From: Mastigamoeba balamuthi
Lineage: Eukaryota > Evosea > Mastigamoebida > Mastigamoebidae
NCBI GenBank assembly: GCA_902651635.1
Contig: CACRSC010000029.1
Location: 139,022-203,021 of the forward strand
Reading direction: 5' to 3'
Length of the DNA: 64,000 nt
The notes beneath the pieces were generated by a model, which made no database searches, was not told the DNA's origin, and saw nothing but the letters and a program-made list of their open reading frames with translations. Positions 1 to 11,495 of this stretch are shown piece by piece (position 1 is the stretch's first letter; every line of letters starts with the position of its first letter). Both the position numbers and the translations under genes were made by a program.

Positions 1-188
1 GGTGTGCGCTGCGGTGCCGGCAGAGACCCCCACGCAATGGACCCATCCTCAGAAGGAGCTGAGAATGAGCCGCAGGACCTGCCAGAGTAGCACAAGGAAC
101 GGCGCCAAGGAGATCGAATAGGAGCAGTTTATGTAGCTCTGGTGCTGTTATGTGCATGGTGATTAGCTCAGACCCACCGAGCTATTTC
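1..188. other. 3' flank of hydrolase copy 1, no gene seen
   Basis: Window edge downstream of the first hydrolase copy. I see no coding exon, RNA gene or clear repeat here. Confidence 0.5.
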
Positions 189-2159
189 TCAGAGGGAGCG
201 AGTGGCGATCCAGGTGGCGAAGCTGTCGACGAGCGTCTTGCGCGGGAAGGGGTCCACCCAGTTGTCGGGGCACGGCACAGCGTAGTCGAGCACAGCACCC
301 GCGTGCGTCGTGTGGAAGAGGCCCAGCCAGTGCGCTTCGTACGGTCCCTGGCGAGGGTTGAGCGCGCGGTGCACGTTGGGGAGGAACATCTGCCTCGCGG
401 TCTGGATGGGGCCGTCGACCAGCTCCTGGCCGCTCGACTGAGCGACGACGTAGTAGAGGTAGCGCATGGCCCACTCGTCGGGGTATAGTTCAGGGTCGCT
501 GTGGTCCTTGTCGCGCAGCGTGCCAGTGACAGAGGCGTAGAGGCGGTCGGTGGGGAGCGTGTGGTTTGCCCACCACTCGGCGCGGGTCTTTGTGGAGAGC
601 AGGCGCATGCTGGTGAGGACGCCCCCGATGAGGTTCTTGAGCCTCTGGATGTTCTCGTCGTAGTTGGTGACGGGGTGCAGCAGATCGAAGTCGAACAGCA
701 CGTTCCTGATCAGCTCCTTGTACGACTGATAGCATGTGAGCTGAAATGAAGGCTAAAGGGTATTGTGAACCTTTATGACGTCGGGAAACAGCATTTCAGA
801 CTGCTTGAGAGGTCGCGGCATCTCGAGGCTGGCGAGAGCGAGTGTGACCTCAGCGGAGACTCGCGTGAGGAGCGCTGTATTTTGGATGACCCGGGACAGC
901 TTGGGGACGAGGCCGTTATAGAGGAGCTCGATCCACGCCATCCCATTGCTGATCGTCTCGCACAGGCTCGGGGGGTTGCTGGTCGTCTCGCCCAGCCCGC
1001 AGTCCCCCAGCGACGTGCCGTACACGACGCCGTCGAGCGTGATGACGCCGCGGATGCGGCCGCCCCAGGGGATGGTGGCGTGGCGCGCCATGACGTTGAG
1101 GGCGTCGATGGCGCCCCTCGAGAACCCGACGAGCACAAAGTCATCCACGTCTGAACGAGAACAACTGAGACTTCAACGTGCCCGATAAAAGATAAGAAGA
1201 GCATACGGCGTCCCACGAGGTCGAGGAAGAGGGACATGCGCTGGATGATGCGGGGGACGACGACGTCGGGGTGGTACAGCGACTCGAGCGACCCCTCGCG
1301 CTGCACGAAGAAGACCACGTTGTAGAGCGGCGTCCCGTCGGGCGCGTCGACGCTGCCCGCCATCACCACGTGGCCCAGGGGCACCTCGATGTCCGACAGC
1401 ACGCGGTTGTCCCACCTGCCACGGCGGTAAACAGTAACCGGGGGTTAGGAAAACTGCACGATGTTCGCGAGATCCACAACGGCACAGTGGAGGAAAAGTG
1501 AACGCACACTGGCACGGTGAGGCGCGGGTGGTCCCTCAGCATCTTCTTGTACACCAGGGCGAACGTCGACGTCGCGTTGTAAGCGATCGAGAGCGCGGGG
1601 CGCGGGACAAACTCGCCGGCCATGCCGTTGAGGCTGACGATCGTCACGGGAGCCTTCCCCGCTGCCCTCCTCGCCACCAGGGGCGCCAGCGGGTCTGGTC
1701 CGTTGCCCACGCGCAGTCCTCCCTCGACCCTCTTGCAGTCGCTGGGCTTTACACGCGCGAACGCGGCGTCGACGGCGCCGAGGTCGCTGAATCCTGAGGG
1801 AAACGAAACAGGGCGACGTGATGAGGTGCGGCGGGGAAAACACACAGACATCAAGCATCTCGACGCACCGCGGGCCGCGACGAGCTCCGGCGTGGGGAAC
1901 AGAAGGCTCTGGCGCATGTGTGACTCCTGCAAGCGGTGTGGGTGTGGGGGAACGGAAGTGTTAGCTGCTCCGGGGATTTAGAAACACCGAGTCGTGTTCA
2001 AATTGTGGAATAGGAGAGCTGGCTGACAGTGAGACGCGGTGTGTTGCGCTGCAGGTGCGTCGTGAAGATGTCCCGGAACTCTGTGAGCGTGTCGCGCGTC
2101 GCCGCAGCAGCGCCGGCGAGGACGGCGAGCGCGAGAGCAGCACAGTGCAGCCTCCTCAT
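189..2159 (-). CDS. Secreted alpha/beta-hydrolase-like protein, tandem copy 1
   Basis: First of seven tandem paralogues. The protein starts with a hydrophobic signal peptide (MRRLHCAALALAVLAGAAAA) encoded just below 2159. It then has the family's VTIVSLNGMAGEFVPR block, the nucleophile-elbow motif GFSRG at about 1098-1112, and the C-terminal blocks WWANHTLPTDR, EAHWLGLFHTTHAG and PCPDNWVDPFPRKTLVDSF. GXSXG followed by a hydrophobic strand (RIRGVITLDGVVYG) is the usual serine-hydrolase arrangement, so Ser in GFSRG is the likely nucleophile. The His and Asp partners are not assigned with confidence. The ANHT sequon suggests N-glycosylation. Six exons follow the plan worked out for copy 2; the last intron is GT-AG (AAG|gttcac). 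The substrate is unknown: it could be an esterase, lipase or peptidase-like enzyme. Confidence 0.8.
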
Positions 2160-3393
2160 TTTTCCTCGATGTCTCAGATGCTGTTTTTCTTAGTTGTTGT
2201 GTTTGCAACTTTCAGTACGAGAAGTGGAGCACTGCCGCTGCTCCGGGGGTGATTCGTAATGACGTGCACTGCATCCTCAGCGATTTCAAGTGATGTTTGA
2301 CGTCGGCTTTTTTTCCCCCTCGCAGGGAACTCCGTGGAAAAGCGTAACGTGAGTCACGCTGTGCGCTCCGGTGCACAATTTCTGCGACGACGTACGTCCG
2401 TACGCTTCTGGCAGTCGTCGCCGTCTCTGGCTCCACGAGCGCACCCCCACGTGCTCCCCCCGAGCCTCCCGATGAGCGCCACCACGCGGGCCTCGCCCAC
2501 GGCAGCGTGGACCAACGACACGTGGGCCTCGAGCGACCGCACCCCCTCGCGCAGCTGCCGCACGCGTGGGCCTGCGCTGCTGGCCGCCTCGCTGAGCTCG
2601 GGGCTCGCCAGGCTGCGCTCCAGGCTCTCGGGCGTCGCGTGCTGGCCGGGAGGGGCGGCTGCCTGCAGGGTGCCAGCGTGTCCCGTGACATGAGGGTGAG
2701 TGGGCTATGCCGCGTTATGCACAGAGGTTCACGCCCTCGTATTCCGCTCGCCAAAAATGCACCCAACGACGTGTTTCTCCCAAAATGTGTCACTTTCGCC
2801 AGAACCGCCTTTGTCTCGCCCCAAGGAAAAACGCCGAGTGGGACTGACAACCGACGAGCAAAGGGGGTGCGGCCACACCCAGGCGGCGAGGGGACATCTC
2901 CGGCGCTCCCCACGCGGGGCAGAATGCGGAGATCCGACACCGCATAACGCATGTCGCGCCCTACATGAACATACGCCGGATCCGGAATGGGACCACGCCC
3001 TGCATCGCGAAGAAGATCCACTGGCTTTTGCGTGAAAAAGAAAAGAACGAGAAGGGCGATCACGCGCAAACGGTGTTACGCATGAGGAAGGTGTTACCAA
3101 ACGCCCTCCCTACATCTCTAATTCACCATTTCGCGAGGTGTGGCGTGTAATCGACGATAGGAAATGACGCCCTCGTGCACCTCCCTCTCACAGCCGTATG
3201 GGTATGCGTTCTCCTTGGCGGCAGGCTGCTTCACAGGCACGACAAATCTGATCAATCCCCGCCCTCAGTACATGCTGACTGTTCCCCACACAACGCATGG
3301 CTCTGGGTCATCTGAGTAGCTGTTCCATTGGATGAAGTGTGGGCGAGACGGGAATTACTCTCCGTGTGGCTGGATTTCCTGTGGGGATGCAGC
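2160..3393. other. Intergenic spacer between hydrolase copies 1 and 2
   Basis: The first 150 bases upstream of copy 1 carry TGACG elements at 2260-2267 and 2298-2305 (TGACGTCG). A GC-rich patch at about 2340-2700 is open on the minus strand and reads like a single exon (ending near 2354, with LREGVRSLEAHVSLVHAAVG). It has no start, partner exons or recognisable family, so it may be a gene fragment or chance. The rest shows nothing I can name. Confidence 0.4.
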
Positions 3394-5441
3394 TCAGTTG
3401 GAGTGTGTTGCGATCCAGGTGGCGAAGCTGTCGACGAGCGTCTTGCGCGGGAAGGGGTCCACCCAGTTGTCGGGGCAGGGGAACACGAAGTCCATGGCGG
3501 CCCCCTCGTGCGTCGTGTGGAAGAGGCCCAGCCAGTGTGCCTCGTACGGTCCCTGGCGGGGGTTGAGCGCGCGGTGCACCTCGGGGTGGAACATCTGCCT
3601 CGCGCTCTGCACGGGGCCGTCGACCAGCTCCTGGCCGCTCGCCTGCCCGGTGACGTAGTACATGTAGCGCATTCCCCACTCGTCGGGGTGCACCTCGGGG
3701 TACGTGTAGTCCATGTCGGCCAGGCTGCCGACGATAGAGGCGTAGAGGCGGTCGGTGGGCAGCGTGTGGTTGGCCCACCACTCGTTGCGGGTCCTCGTGG
3801 AGAGCAGGCGCATGCTGTCGAGGATGGCGCCCACGAGGTTCTTGAGCCTCTGGATGTTCTCGTCGTAGTTGATGACGGGGTGCAGCACGTCAAAGTCGAA
3901 CAGCACGTCCCTGATCAGCTGGTCCCACGACTGGGCAGGAGCACCGCGGTTAGACTCGACATGCGAGTGGCTGGGGAAACGGCCTGCTTGCCTTGAGGGC
4001 GTCTGGGAACACTAGATGGGACTGCCTGAGGGCCTCCGGGGTCTGGAGCTTGCCGAGGGCCAGAACGACTTCGGCGGAGACGCGCGTGATGAGGGCCGTG
4101 TTCTGGACGACGTGGGTCAGCTTGGGGACGAGGCCCCTGTTCAGCAGGTCGACCCACGACATCATGCCCGAGATTATCTCGCAGAGGCTCGGGGGGTTGC
4201 TGGTCGTCTCGCCCAGCCCGCAGTCCCCCAGCGACGTGCCGTACACGACGCCGTCGAGCGTGATGACGCCGCGGATGCGGCTGCCCCAGGGCAGCGTGTC
4301 CGCCTGCGACATGATGTGCAGCGAGTCGACGGTGCCCCTCGAGAACCCGACGAGCACAATGTCGTCCACGTCTGCCAGAGGGCGGAAAACACAAGTCAGA
4401 TTCTCAGAGAGCGGTCCCCTGAGGCTGGGCTGGCGCTCGGGTGGCTACGGACAGCTGCCGACGAGGTCGAGGAACAGGCCGATGCGGGACACGATGCGCG
4501 GGACGACGATCTCCGGGCGGCGGAGCGACTCGAGGGAGCCCTCGCGCTGGGCGAAGTAGACGACGTTGTAGAGCGGCGTCCCGTCGGCCGCGTCCACGCT
4601 GCCCGCCGTCACGATCTCGCCCAGCGGCACGTCGACGTCCGCCAGCACGCGGTTGTCCCACCTGCAGAGCAGGGCGCAGCGTTTGTCCGAGCGCCCATCG
4701 TCCCAAGGAGGGATTGCCGTTGTGGCGTCATAGGCACAGAGGTGCAGTGCATCCCGGGAACGCCCGAGAAACCGTTTTGTATGGACGAAAACCGAGAAAA
4801 ACGCGGCAGAGCGAACGTACACGGGAACCCTGAGGCGCGGGTGCTCCTTGAGGATCCTCTGGAACGCCAGGGCGAACGTCGAGGACGCGTTGTACGCTGC
4901 CCCGATCGAGTTGCGCGGTATGAACTCGTTGAACATGCCGCTGAGGCTGACGATCGTCACGGGCGCCCTGCCCGCCGCCCTGCGCGCTGCCAGCGGCGCC
5001 AGCGGGTCCGCAGCGTTGCCGCCGATGCTCAGGCCGGCCTCGACCCTCTTGCAGTCGCTGGGCCTGACGCGGGCGAACGCGGCGTCGATGGCCGCGAGGT
5101 CGCTGAGGTCTGCGCAGGTGCGCCACCGCGTCGTCAGTCGAGTGGCGAGAACAACTGCCACCGAATTCGAAGACGCACGGAGCGTGGACAGGAGCTCGTG
5201 TGTGGGGTAGAGAAGGCTCTGGCGCAGGCGGCCCTCCTGGGTAGCCACGGAAGTATTGTCAGTCAGTGTGCCTGGGGCTTGGATGACAGCAATTGAGATG
5301 AAATGGGGTGGGAACCGTCAGGCCCGGGTTGTTGCGCTGGAAGTGCGCAGCGAAGATGCCACGGAACTCGTCCAGCGAGTCGCCAGCACACAGAGCGACT
5401 CCGACGGCGAGGACGAGCGCGACGACGCACAACCTGCTCAT
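3394..5441 (-). CDS. Secreted alpha/beta-hydrolase-like protein, tandem copy 2
   Basis: Six exons were resolved: 5441-5316, 5236-5179, 5109-4821, 4661-4453, 4371-3992 and 3930-3394. They total 1599 nt and encode 532 aa in perfect frame. A signal peptide (MSRLCVVALVLAVGVALCAG) starts the protein. Exon 3 carries RVRPSDCKRVE and VTIVSLSGMFNEFIPR. Exon 4 carries WDNRVLADVDVPLGEI. Exon 5 carries VDDIVLVGFSRG and RIRGVITLDGVVYG. Exon 6 is the 178-aa C-terminal block with the ANHT sequon and LFHTTHEG. The fifth intron begins with GC (AAG|gcaagc) instead of GT, while the same intron in the other copies begins with GT. A perfect TGACGTCA lies 176 nt upstream of the ATG. Likely a secreted or endolysosomal serine hydrolase of unknown substrate. 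Confidence 0.85.
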
Positions 5442-6245
5442 TTCGAAGCGAAAGTGGGAAAAACACGCTGGGATGTGGTGTGGGTTCTGTTGTGTTTTGT
5501 TCAACACACGGGTGTGAATTTGGTGTGTGGTGCAAGGACCGGAGCAGCTGGGTGGGTGATGACGCCGAGTGCACTTTCGCTTTTTCTTTGATCATGATGT
5601 CCGCCGGTTGTGGAACTGACGTCACCAAGGTGAACCCCGAGGAAAAGCCGCCCTGTCCCTCCTGCGAAGGTGCAACGCGCTGCGCCCTTCTCGCCCTGGC
5701 CCGCCCAAGCACCGGGGCGCATCCTCCGATCCGAACGAATCCGGTGGTGAGAAGTGCCCTCACAAGGGAGCGACGATTCTGAACGGTGGGACCACTTCGG
5801 CAACGCACCGGATTTCTCGGGTTGTTCGCACCTGCAATACCGTCTTCTTGGGCAGCTGGCGTATGGGGACCGAGGCGGTGGTCTCGGGCCGGCCGGGCGA
5901 AGCCTGGTTCCTGTGGTCCTCTCTGGCCAGCGAGTGGGGCGTTGGCCCCACGGGCGTTCCCAGGCCGAATGGAAGCCTCACGCGTTTTCCACGCCACTGG
6001 GAAATGCTCGGGCAACATCGGTGCTGTTCTCGTATAGTACGGAACGTACATTCCCTGCTCTACATTTCCGTCCGTGCAACAGCTCGTCCGTGGGTGAATT
6101 CCATTGAGCTCTGCGGACCAACACCCGGCTGTCGGCTGCGATTCCTCCGGGCCATACCGACGCTCGACAGCGAAGCCTCCGGTGGTGTAACACATCTGCA
6201 CGGACTGAAGCGGCATGTATCAAACAACGACATTATTGAGGTTCA
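5442..6245. other. Spacer upstream of hydrolase copy 2
   Basis: No supported gene. Contains the palindromic CRE-like site TGACGTCA at 5617-5624. Otherwise GC-rich non-coding sequence down to the stop of copy 3. Confidence 0.45.
5617..5624. promoter_or_regulatory. CRE-like palindrome TGACGTCA upstream of copy 2
   Basis: Perfect 8-bp palindrome 176 nt upstream of the start of copy 2. It is preceded by a GTGGAAC stretch that resembles GTGAAC next to the equivalent site of copy 6. In other eukaryotes bZIP proteins of the ATF/CREB type bind this site; binding here is inferred. Confidence 0.4.
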
Positions 6246-8140
6246 TCAATTGTGCGTTGCGATCCAGGTGGCGAAGCTGTCGACCAGCGTCTTGCGCGGG
6301 AACGGGTCCACCCAGTTGTCGGGGCACGGCACAGCGTGGTCCAGCACAGCCCCGGCATGAGTCGTGTGGAAGAGGCCCAGCCAGTGCGCCTCGTAGGGCT
6401 CTTGGTGTGGGTTGAGCCCGCGGTGCACGTTGGGGAGGATTATCTGCCTCGCGCTCTGCACTGGGCCGTCGACCAGCTCCTGGCCGCTCGCCTGGGCGGT
6501 GACGTAGTAGAGGTAGCGCATGGCCCACTCGTCGGGGTGCACCTCGGGGTACGTGTAGTCGAAGTCAGCCATGGTGCCGGTGAAAGAGGCGTAGAGGCGG
6601 TCGGTGGGGAGCGTGTGGTTGGCCCACCACTCGGTGCGTGTCTTTGTGGAGAGCAGGCGCATGCTGGTAAGGACTCCCCCGATCACGTTCTTGAGCCTTA
6701 GGATGTTATCGTCGTAGCCGAGGACCGGGTGCAGCAGATCGAAGTCGAACAGCATGTCCCTTATCAACTCGTTGAACGACTGGGCGCTGTCAGTAACAGG
6801 AGATCCTGGAGGAACGGACCTTAAGGGCATCGGGGAACACCAGATGGGACTGTGTCAGGGGCCCTGGAGCATGGAGGCTAGCCAGAGCGAGTGTGACCTC
6901 GGCGGATACTCGCGTGAGGAGGGCGGTGTTCTGGATGACGTGTGTCAGCTTGGGGACGAGACCGTTGTAGAGAAGCTCGATCCACGCCATCCCGTTGTTG
7001 ATCGTCTCGCAGAGGCTCGGGGGGTTGCTGGTCGTCTCGCCCAGCCCACAGTCACCCAGTGACGTGCCGTACACGACGCCGTCGAGCGTGATGACGCCGC
7101 GGATGCGGTTGCCCCAGGGGATGGTGGCGTGGCGCGCCATGACGTAGAGGGCGTCGATGGCGCCCCTCGAGAACCCGACGAGCACAAAGTCGTCCACGTC
7201 TAGCCAGTGTAGCAAAGGAAGCAAATGATCAGCTGTGAATTTTGAGAAAGCATGAAGGGTGTACAGCTGCCGACGAGGTCGAGGAAGAGGGACATGCGCT
7301 GAATGATGCGGGGGACAACGTAGTCCGGCTCGTACAGCGACTCGAGCGACCCCTCGCGCTGAATGAAGAACACGATGTTGTACAGCGGCGTCCCGTCGGG
7401 CGCGTCGAAGCTGCCCGCCATAACCACGTGGCCCAAAGGGACCTCGATGTCCGAAAGCACGCGGTTGTCCCACCTACAGAGTGGAAAATTTGGGGTCAGG
7501 ACAACAACACATAAGGTTGGAAAAAACTGTTGTTGAACGCACACTGGGACGGTGAGACTCGGGTAGTTCCTGAGCATCTTCTTGTACGCCAGGGCGAACG
7601 TCGACGTCGCGTTGTATGCGGTCGAGAGCGCGGGACGCGGGACGAACTCGCCGGCCATGCCGTTGAGACTGACGATCGTCACGGGCGCCTTCCCTGCTGC
7701 CCGACGCGCTGCCAGAGGCGACACCGGGTCTGGCCCGTTGCCCAAGCGCAGACCTTCCTCGACTCTCTTGCAGTCGCTTGGCTTGACGCGCGCGAATGCG
7801 GCGTCGACGGCGCCGAGATCGCTGAATCCTGTGTGCAAACGTCGACGGTTATGAGCTAACGAAACCTCCCAGAAAAATGAGAACACCGTGGGCTTCAACT
7901 AGCTCGGGAGTAGGAAACATGAGGCTGCTGCGCAGGCGTGTCTCCTGTGCGGGGTGACAGAGCTGTAAGCACAAGGTGTGGGAAGAGTTCAACACTTATA
8001 CGAACGCTGAGGCGCGGGTTGTTGCGTTGCAGGTGAGATGTGAAGATGTTGTGAAACTCGGTCAGCGAGCGCCCAGTCTCTGTCGCACCGCAGGCAAGGG
8101 CGACGAGCGCGAGAATGCAGAGCGGCCTGGTCATCTTCAC
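6246..8140 (-). CDS. Secreted alpha/beta-hydrolase-like protein, tandem copy 3
   Basis: Third tandem paralogue, closest in sequence to copy 1. The N-terminus is MKMTRPLCILALVALACGAT, a signal peptide; the second Met (8134) is an equally good start. GFSRGA lies on exon 5 (about 7160-7180), followed by VITLDGVVYGTSLGDCGLG. The C-terminal exon contains ANHTLPTDR and LFHTTHAG and stops at 6246. The exon plan matches copy 2, with a GT donor at the last intron (AAG|gtccgt). The product is about 530 aa. Function is inferred only from the GXSXG elbow and the conserved blocks; the substrate is unknown. Confidence 0.8.
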
Positions 8141-9099
8141 CTACCTGTGGCTGACTGAACAAGATTATGAGAACGGTTGATTTCCCGGGCATCATTTTAT
8201 GGGTAAACCGTCAACGTTGCACCGCCTGAAATTCACTGCATCTATGTTGCATTTGAGGTGAAACAGAGTGATAATGACGGCTGTGGCAGAACTGAGCCTT
8301 TTTCAAACGCCCCCATGGTCGTAGTGGAAGCAGTAACCTTTGAGAAGCAAATGCATGACGTTGGTTATGGAGGTCCACAACCTGATGACGCCTAGACGAG
8401 AGCATAAAGTGTCATTGAAGAGACTCTACTGGTGTAACATAGCCCCCAAGAATTATATGAAGACCTATTGATTGCAGCGAGCACTATGCGATAAGAGGGA
8501 AGCACAACAGACTATCCTAAAAATACTCGGAGTCAAATGGGGCAATGGTGTGGGCACTCGAAGGTCCAATGGTGTGGAGATGCAGAGATAACTCAGATAC
8601 AGTGCAACAATATGCACACAGGGTAAATGTACCTGTTTCAGTCCACCTCGATGCTGTTACCCATTTCATGCGGATAATGGGCCCACAGTTGTCAGGCAAG
8701 GAGGTAATCTGTATCTAGTACTGTGCAGTGTCGAAGAGGCCAGCAAGAGCGCCTTACAGGCCCCTGCCCGGCGTTCAGTATGTGGCGCCCACAGAGGATG
8801 TATCGTCTGCCTCGTTTCCTGCATGTCGCCATTCTTTACCAGCTCAAGACGATCCTGGTGTTGAACATTGAGTTGAGAACTTCAACAGAAGGCGAGTTTG
8901 TCTCGGCAGCACATCCTTGCTCGCGCTCAGTACGTGCTTCACCCCATTCCGGGGTAGATATTGACAGTGCGGTGCATTGCGAGTGCAGATAAATTGGCAC
9001 AACAGTCCGCCCTGTCTCTGCAACCCTGTCTAGAACTCCAAAAGCACAAACCGACATCAAAGAGCTGGATCACATAAACAGTTGTTCAGAGACTCGGCC
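8141..9099. other. Spacer between hydrolase copies 3 and 4, no gene seen
   Basis: About 960 bases of lower GC than the flanking genes. No exon with family similarity, no RNA gene and no clear repeat seen. The 60 bases next to copy 3 contain an AT-rich stretch (ccataaaatg) that could act as a core promoter. Confidence 0.45.
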
Positions 9100-11088
9100 T
9101 CAGTTGGAGCGAGTTGCAATCCAGGTGGCGAAGCTGTCGACGAGCGTCTTGCGCGGGAACGGGTCCACCCAGTTGTCGGGGCACGGCAGTGCGTAGTCGA
9201 GCACCGATCCCGCGTGCGTCGTGTGGAAGAGGCCCAGCCAGTGTGCCTCGTAGGGCTCTTGGTGTGGGTTGAGCCCGCGGTGCACGTTGGGGAGGATCAT
9301 CTGCCTCGCGCTCTGCACGGGGCCGTCGACCAGCTCCTGGCCTCCCGCCTGGGCGGTGACGTAGTAGAGGTAGCGCATTCCAAACTCGTCTGGGTGAACC
9401 TCGGGGTACGTGTAGTCGAAGTCGGCCATTGTGCCGGTGGACGAAGCGTAGAGGCGGTCAGCTGGCAGCGTGTGTGTTGCCCACCACTCGGTGCGGGTCT
9501 TTGTGGAGAGCAGGCGCATGCTGTCCAGCAGCCCGCCGAGGAGGTTCTTGAGCTTCTGGATGTTGTCTTCATAATCAAGGACAGGGTGCAGCAGATCGAA
9601 GTCGAACAGCACGTCCCTGATCAGCTCCTCGAACGACTGCGTGAACCATCTTGTCAGGACGGCAAACGCAGCTGACTCTGTCGCACCCGGAGGACATCGG
9701 GGAACACCAGGTGGGACTGCTTCAGCTTCTCCGGGACCCCGATTCGCGCGATCGCGGCAGCAGCCTCGGTAGCGACCCGAGTGATGATGGCGGTGTTCTG
9801 GGGAATGTTGAGCAGGCTCGGGACTAGGCCGTTGGCAAGCAGCTCGACCCACGCCATCATGTTAGACGCGATCTCGCAGAGGCTCGGGGGGTTGCTGGTA
9901 GTCTCGCCGAGACCACAGTCGGCCATCGACGTGCCGTACACGACGCCGTCGAGCGTGATAACACCGCGGATGCGGTTGCCCCAGGGGATGGTGGCGTGGC
10001 GCGCCATGATGGTGACGGCGTCGATGGAGCCGCGAGAGAACCCAACGAGCACAAAGTCGTCCACGTCTGCACATGCGACTGTGAGTGAGAGAACGGAGCC
10101 CGCAAACGGAGTGCGGATGGCAATTACGGTTTCCTACGAGGTCGAGGAAGAGGGACATGCGCTGGATAATGCGGGGGACGACGACGTCCGGGAGGAGCAG
10201 CGACTCGAGCGACCCCTCGCGCTGCACGAAGAAGACCACGTTGTACAGGGGCGTCCCGTCGGGCGCATCCACGCTGCCCGCCATGATAATCTCCCCCAGG
10301 GGCACCTCGACGTCGCTCAATACGCGATTGTCCCATCTGTACAGTACCGGTAAACACCGGTTTTCTCGAAGGCTCAGAAAAAGTGCAAGACACCGGGAAG
10401 CTCGGGCAAAAAGTGAACGTACACTGGAACAGTGAGATCGGGGTTGTCCCTCAGCAGCTGCTTGTACGCGAGGGCGAACGACGACGAGCTGTTATATGCC
10501 ACTGAGAGGGCGGGGCGCGGGACGAACTCGCCGGCCATGCCGTTGAGGCTGACGATCGTCACGGGAGCCTTCCCCGCTGCCCTCCTCGCCGCCAGAGGCG
10601 CCAGCGGGTCGGCGCCGTTGCTCAGCTGCAGGCCGCTCTCGGTCTTCCTGCAGTCGCTCGGCTTGACACGCGCGAACGCGGCGTCGACTGCACTGAGGTT
10701 GCTGTAGTCTATGGGGGTGAGGCGCCGGATGGCGGAGTTCAGACTGTGTCCGGCAAATGAATAGCAGCAAGAAGAGAGCACGAGAGTCCGCACCGTGCGC
10801 CTCAATAAGCGAAGGTGTGGGGAACAGCAAGCTCTGGCGTAGGTGTGCCTCCTTCGGGTGCGAAGAGGTGGCAAGTTAGAAGTCAAAATCTGAGAAGAGA
10901 GGCTCAAAGAAGCACCGCAGATCTAAGAGGGAGAAGACAAGGGGGCAACTTACATTGAGGAGCGGGTGGCTACGGTGGAGATGCGACGCGAAGATGCTAT
11001 GGAACTCGGAGAGAGTCTTGGCCGTCGTCGCGGCAGCGGCACCGGCGAGAGCTGCGAGCAGAAGTGCAAATAGGGACCTCTTGTTCAT
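9100..11088 (-). CDS. Secreted alpha/beta-hydrolase-like protein, tandem copy 4
   Basis: Fourth paralogue. Signal peptide MNKRSLFALLLAALAGAAAA starts at 11088. The elbow is GFSRGS, followed by VVYGTSMADCGLG, in which the usual GTSLGD has changed. This copy uniquely has WATHTLPAD where the other six have WANHT, so it has lost the shared N-glycosylation sequon. Six exons as in copy 2; the last intron follows CGG (gtgcga donor). The C-terminal exon ends with the family's TLVDSFATWI block at 9100. The 5' flank has TGACGTAA at 11187-11194 and TGACGTAC at 11307-11314. Confidence 0.8.
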
Positions 11089-11495
11089 TTTCTCTGTGCG
11101 GTTGTAGCTATGTTGAAACTCAGCACCAAAAAAGAACGAGTGGAGCACTGAAACCAGGAGGGGTTTGTTAACCGCAAGGAGATAGGTGACGTAAGGTTCA
11201 CAACTTTCTTCCGTTTTTCTTTGCCCGCAGGCATTTTTGAGACCGGTGAAATCAGCTGACGCACCCAAATGCAACTTTCCTGCACTTTGGAGCACACAGG
11301 ACGTTGTGACGTACGCACACTGTGGTGCGCACAACGGGATACAGCCGGGTGGCATCAAGAGCGGAGATGAGAATACTGAAAGACACCCAGAGCACAGCAC
11401 TTGTGTTGTATGTCACACTTGGTGCTTTATTTCATTGTGCCCTGCAGTGATTTGTATGCCTCTCAGACAACCAGCAGGGGCAGCGCCTGCATGGC
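11089..11495. other. Spacer between hydrolase copies 4 and 5
   Basis: Short 5' flank of copy 4 with two TGACGTA elements (11187-11194 and 11307-11314). No gene seen. Confidence 0.4.

Noticed and set aside
4016-5296. 426-codon plus-strand frame across hydrolase copy 2
   Set aside because: Exact antisense shadow of the GC-rich exons; it crosses resolved introns and has low-complexity Arg/Val/Asp content. Similar plus-strand frames over the other copies were rejected for the same reason.
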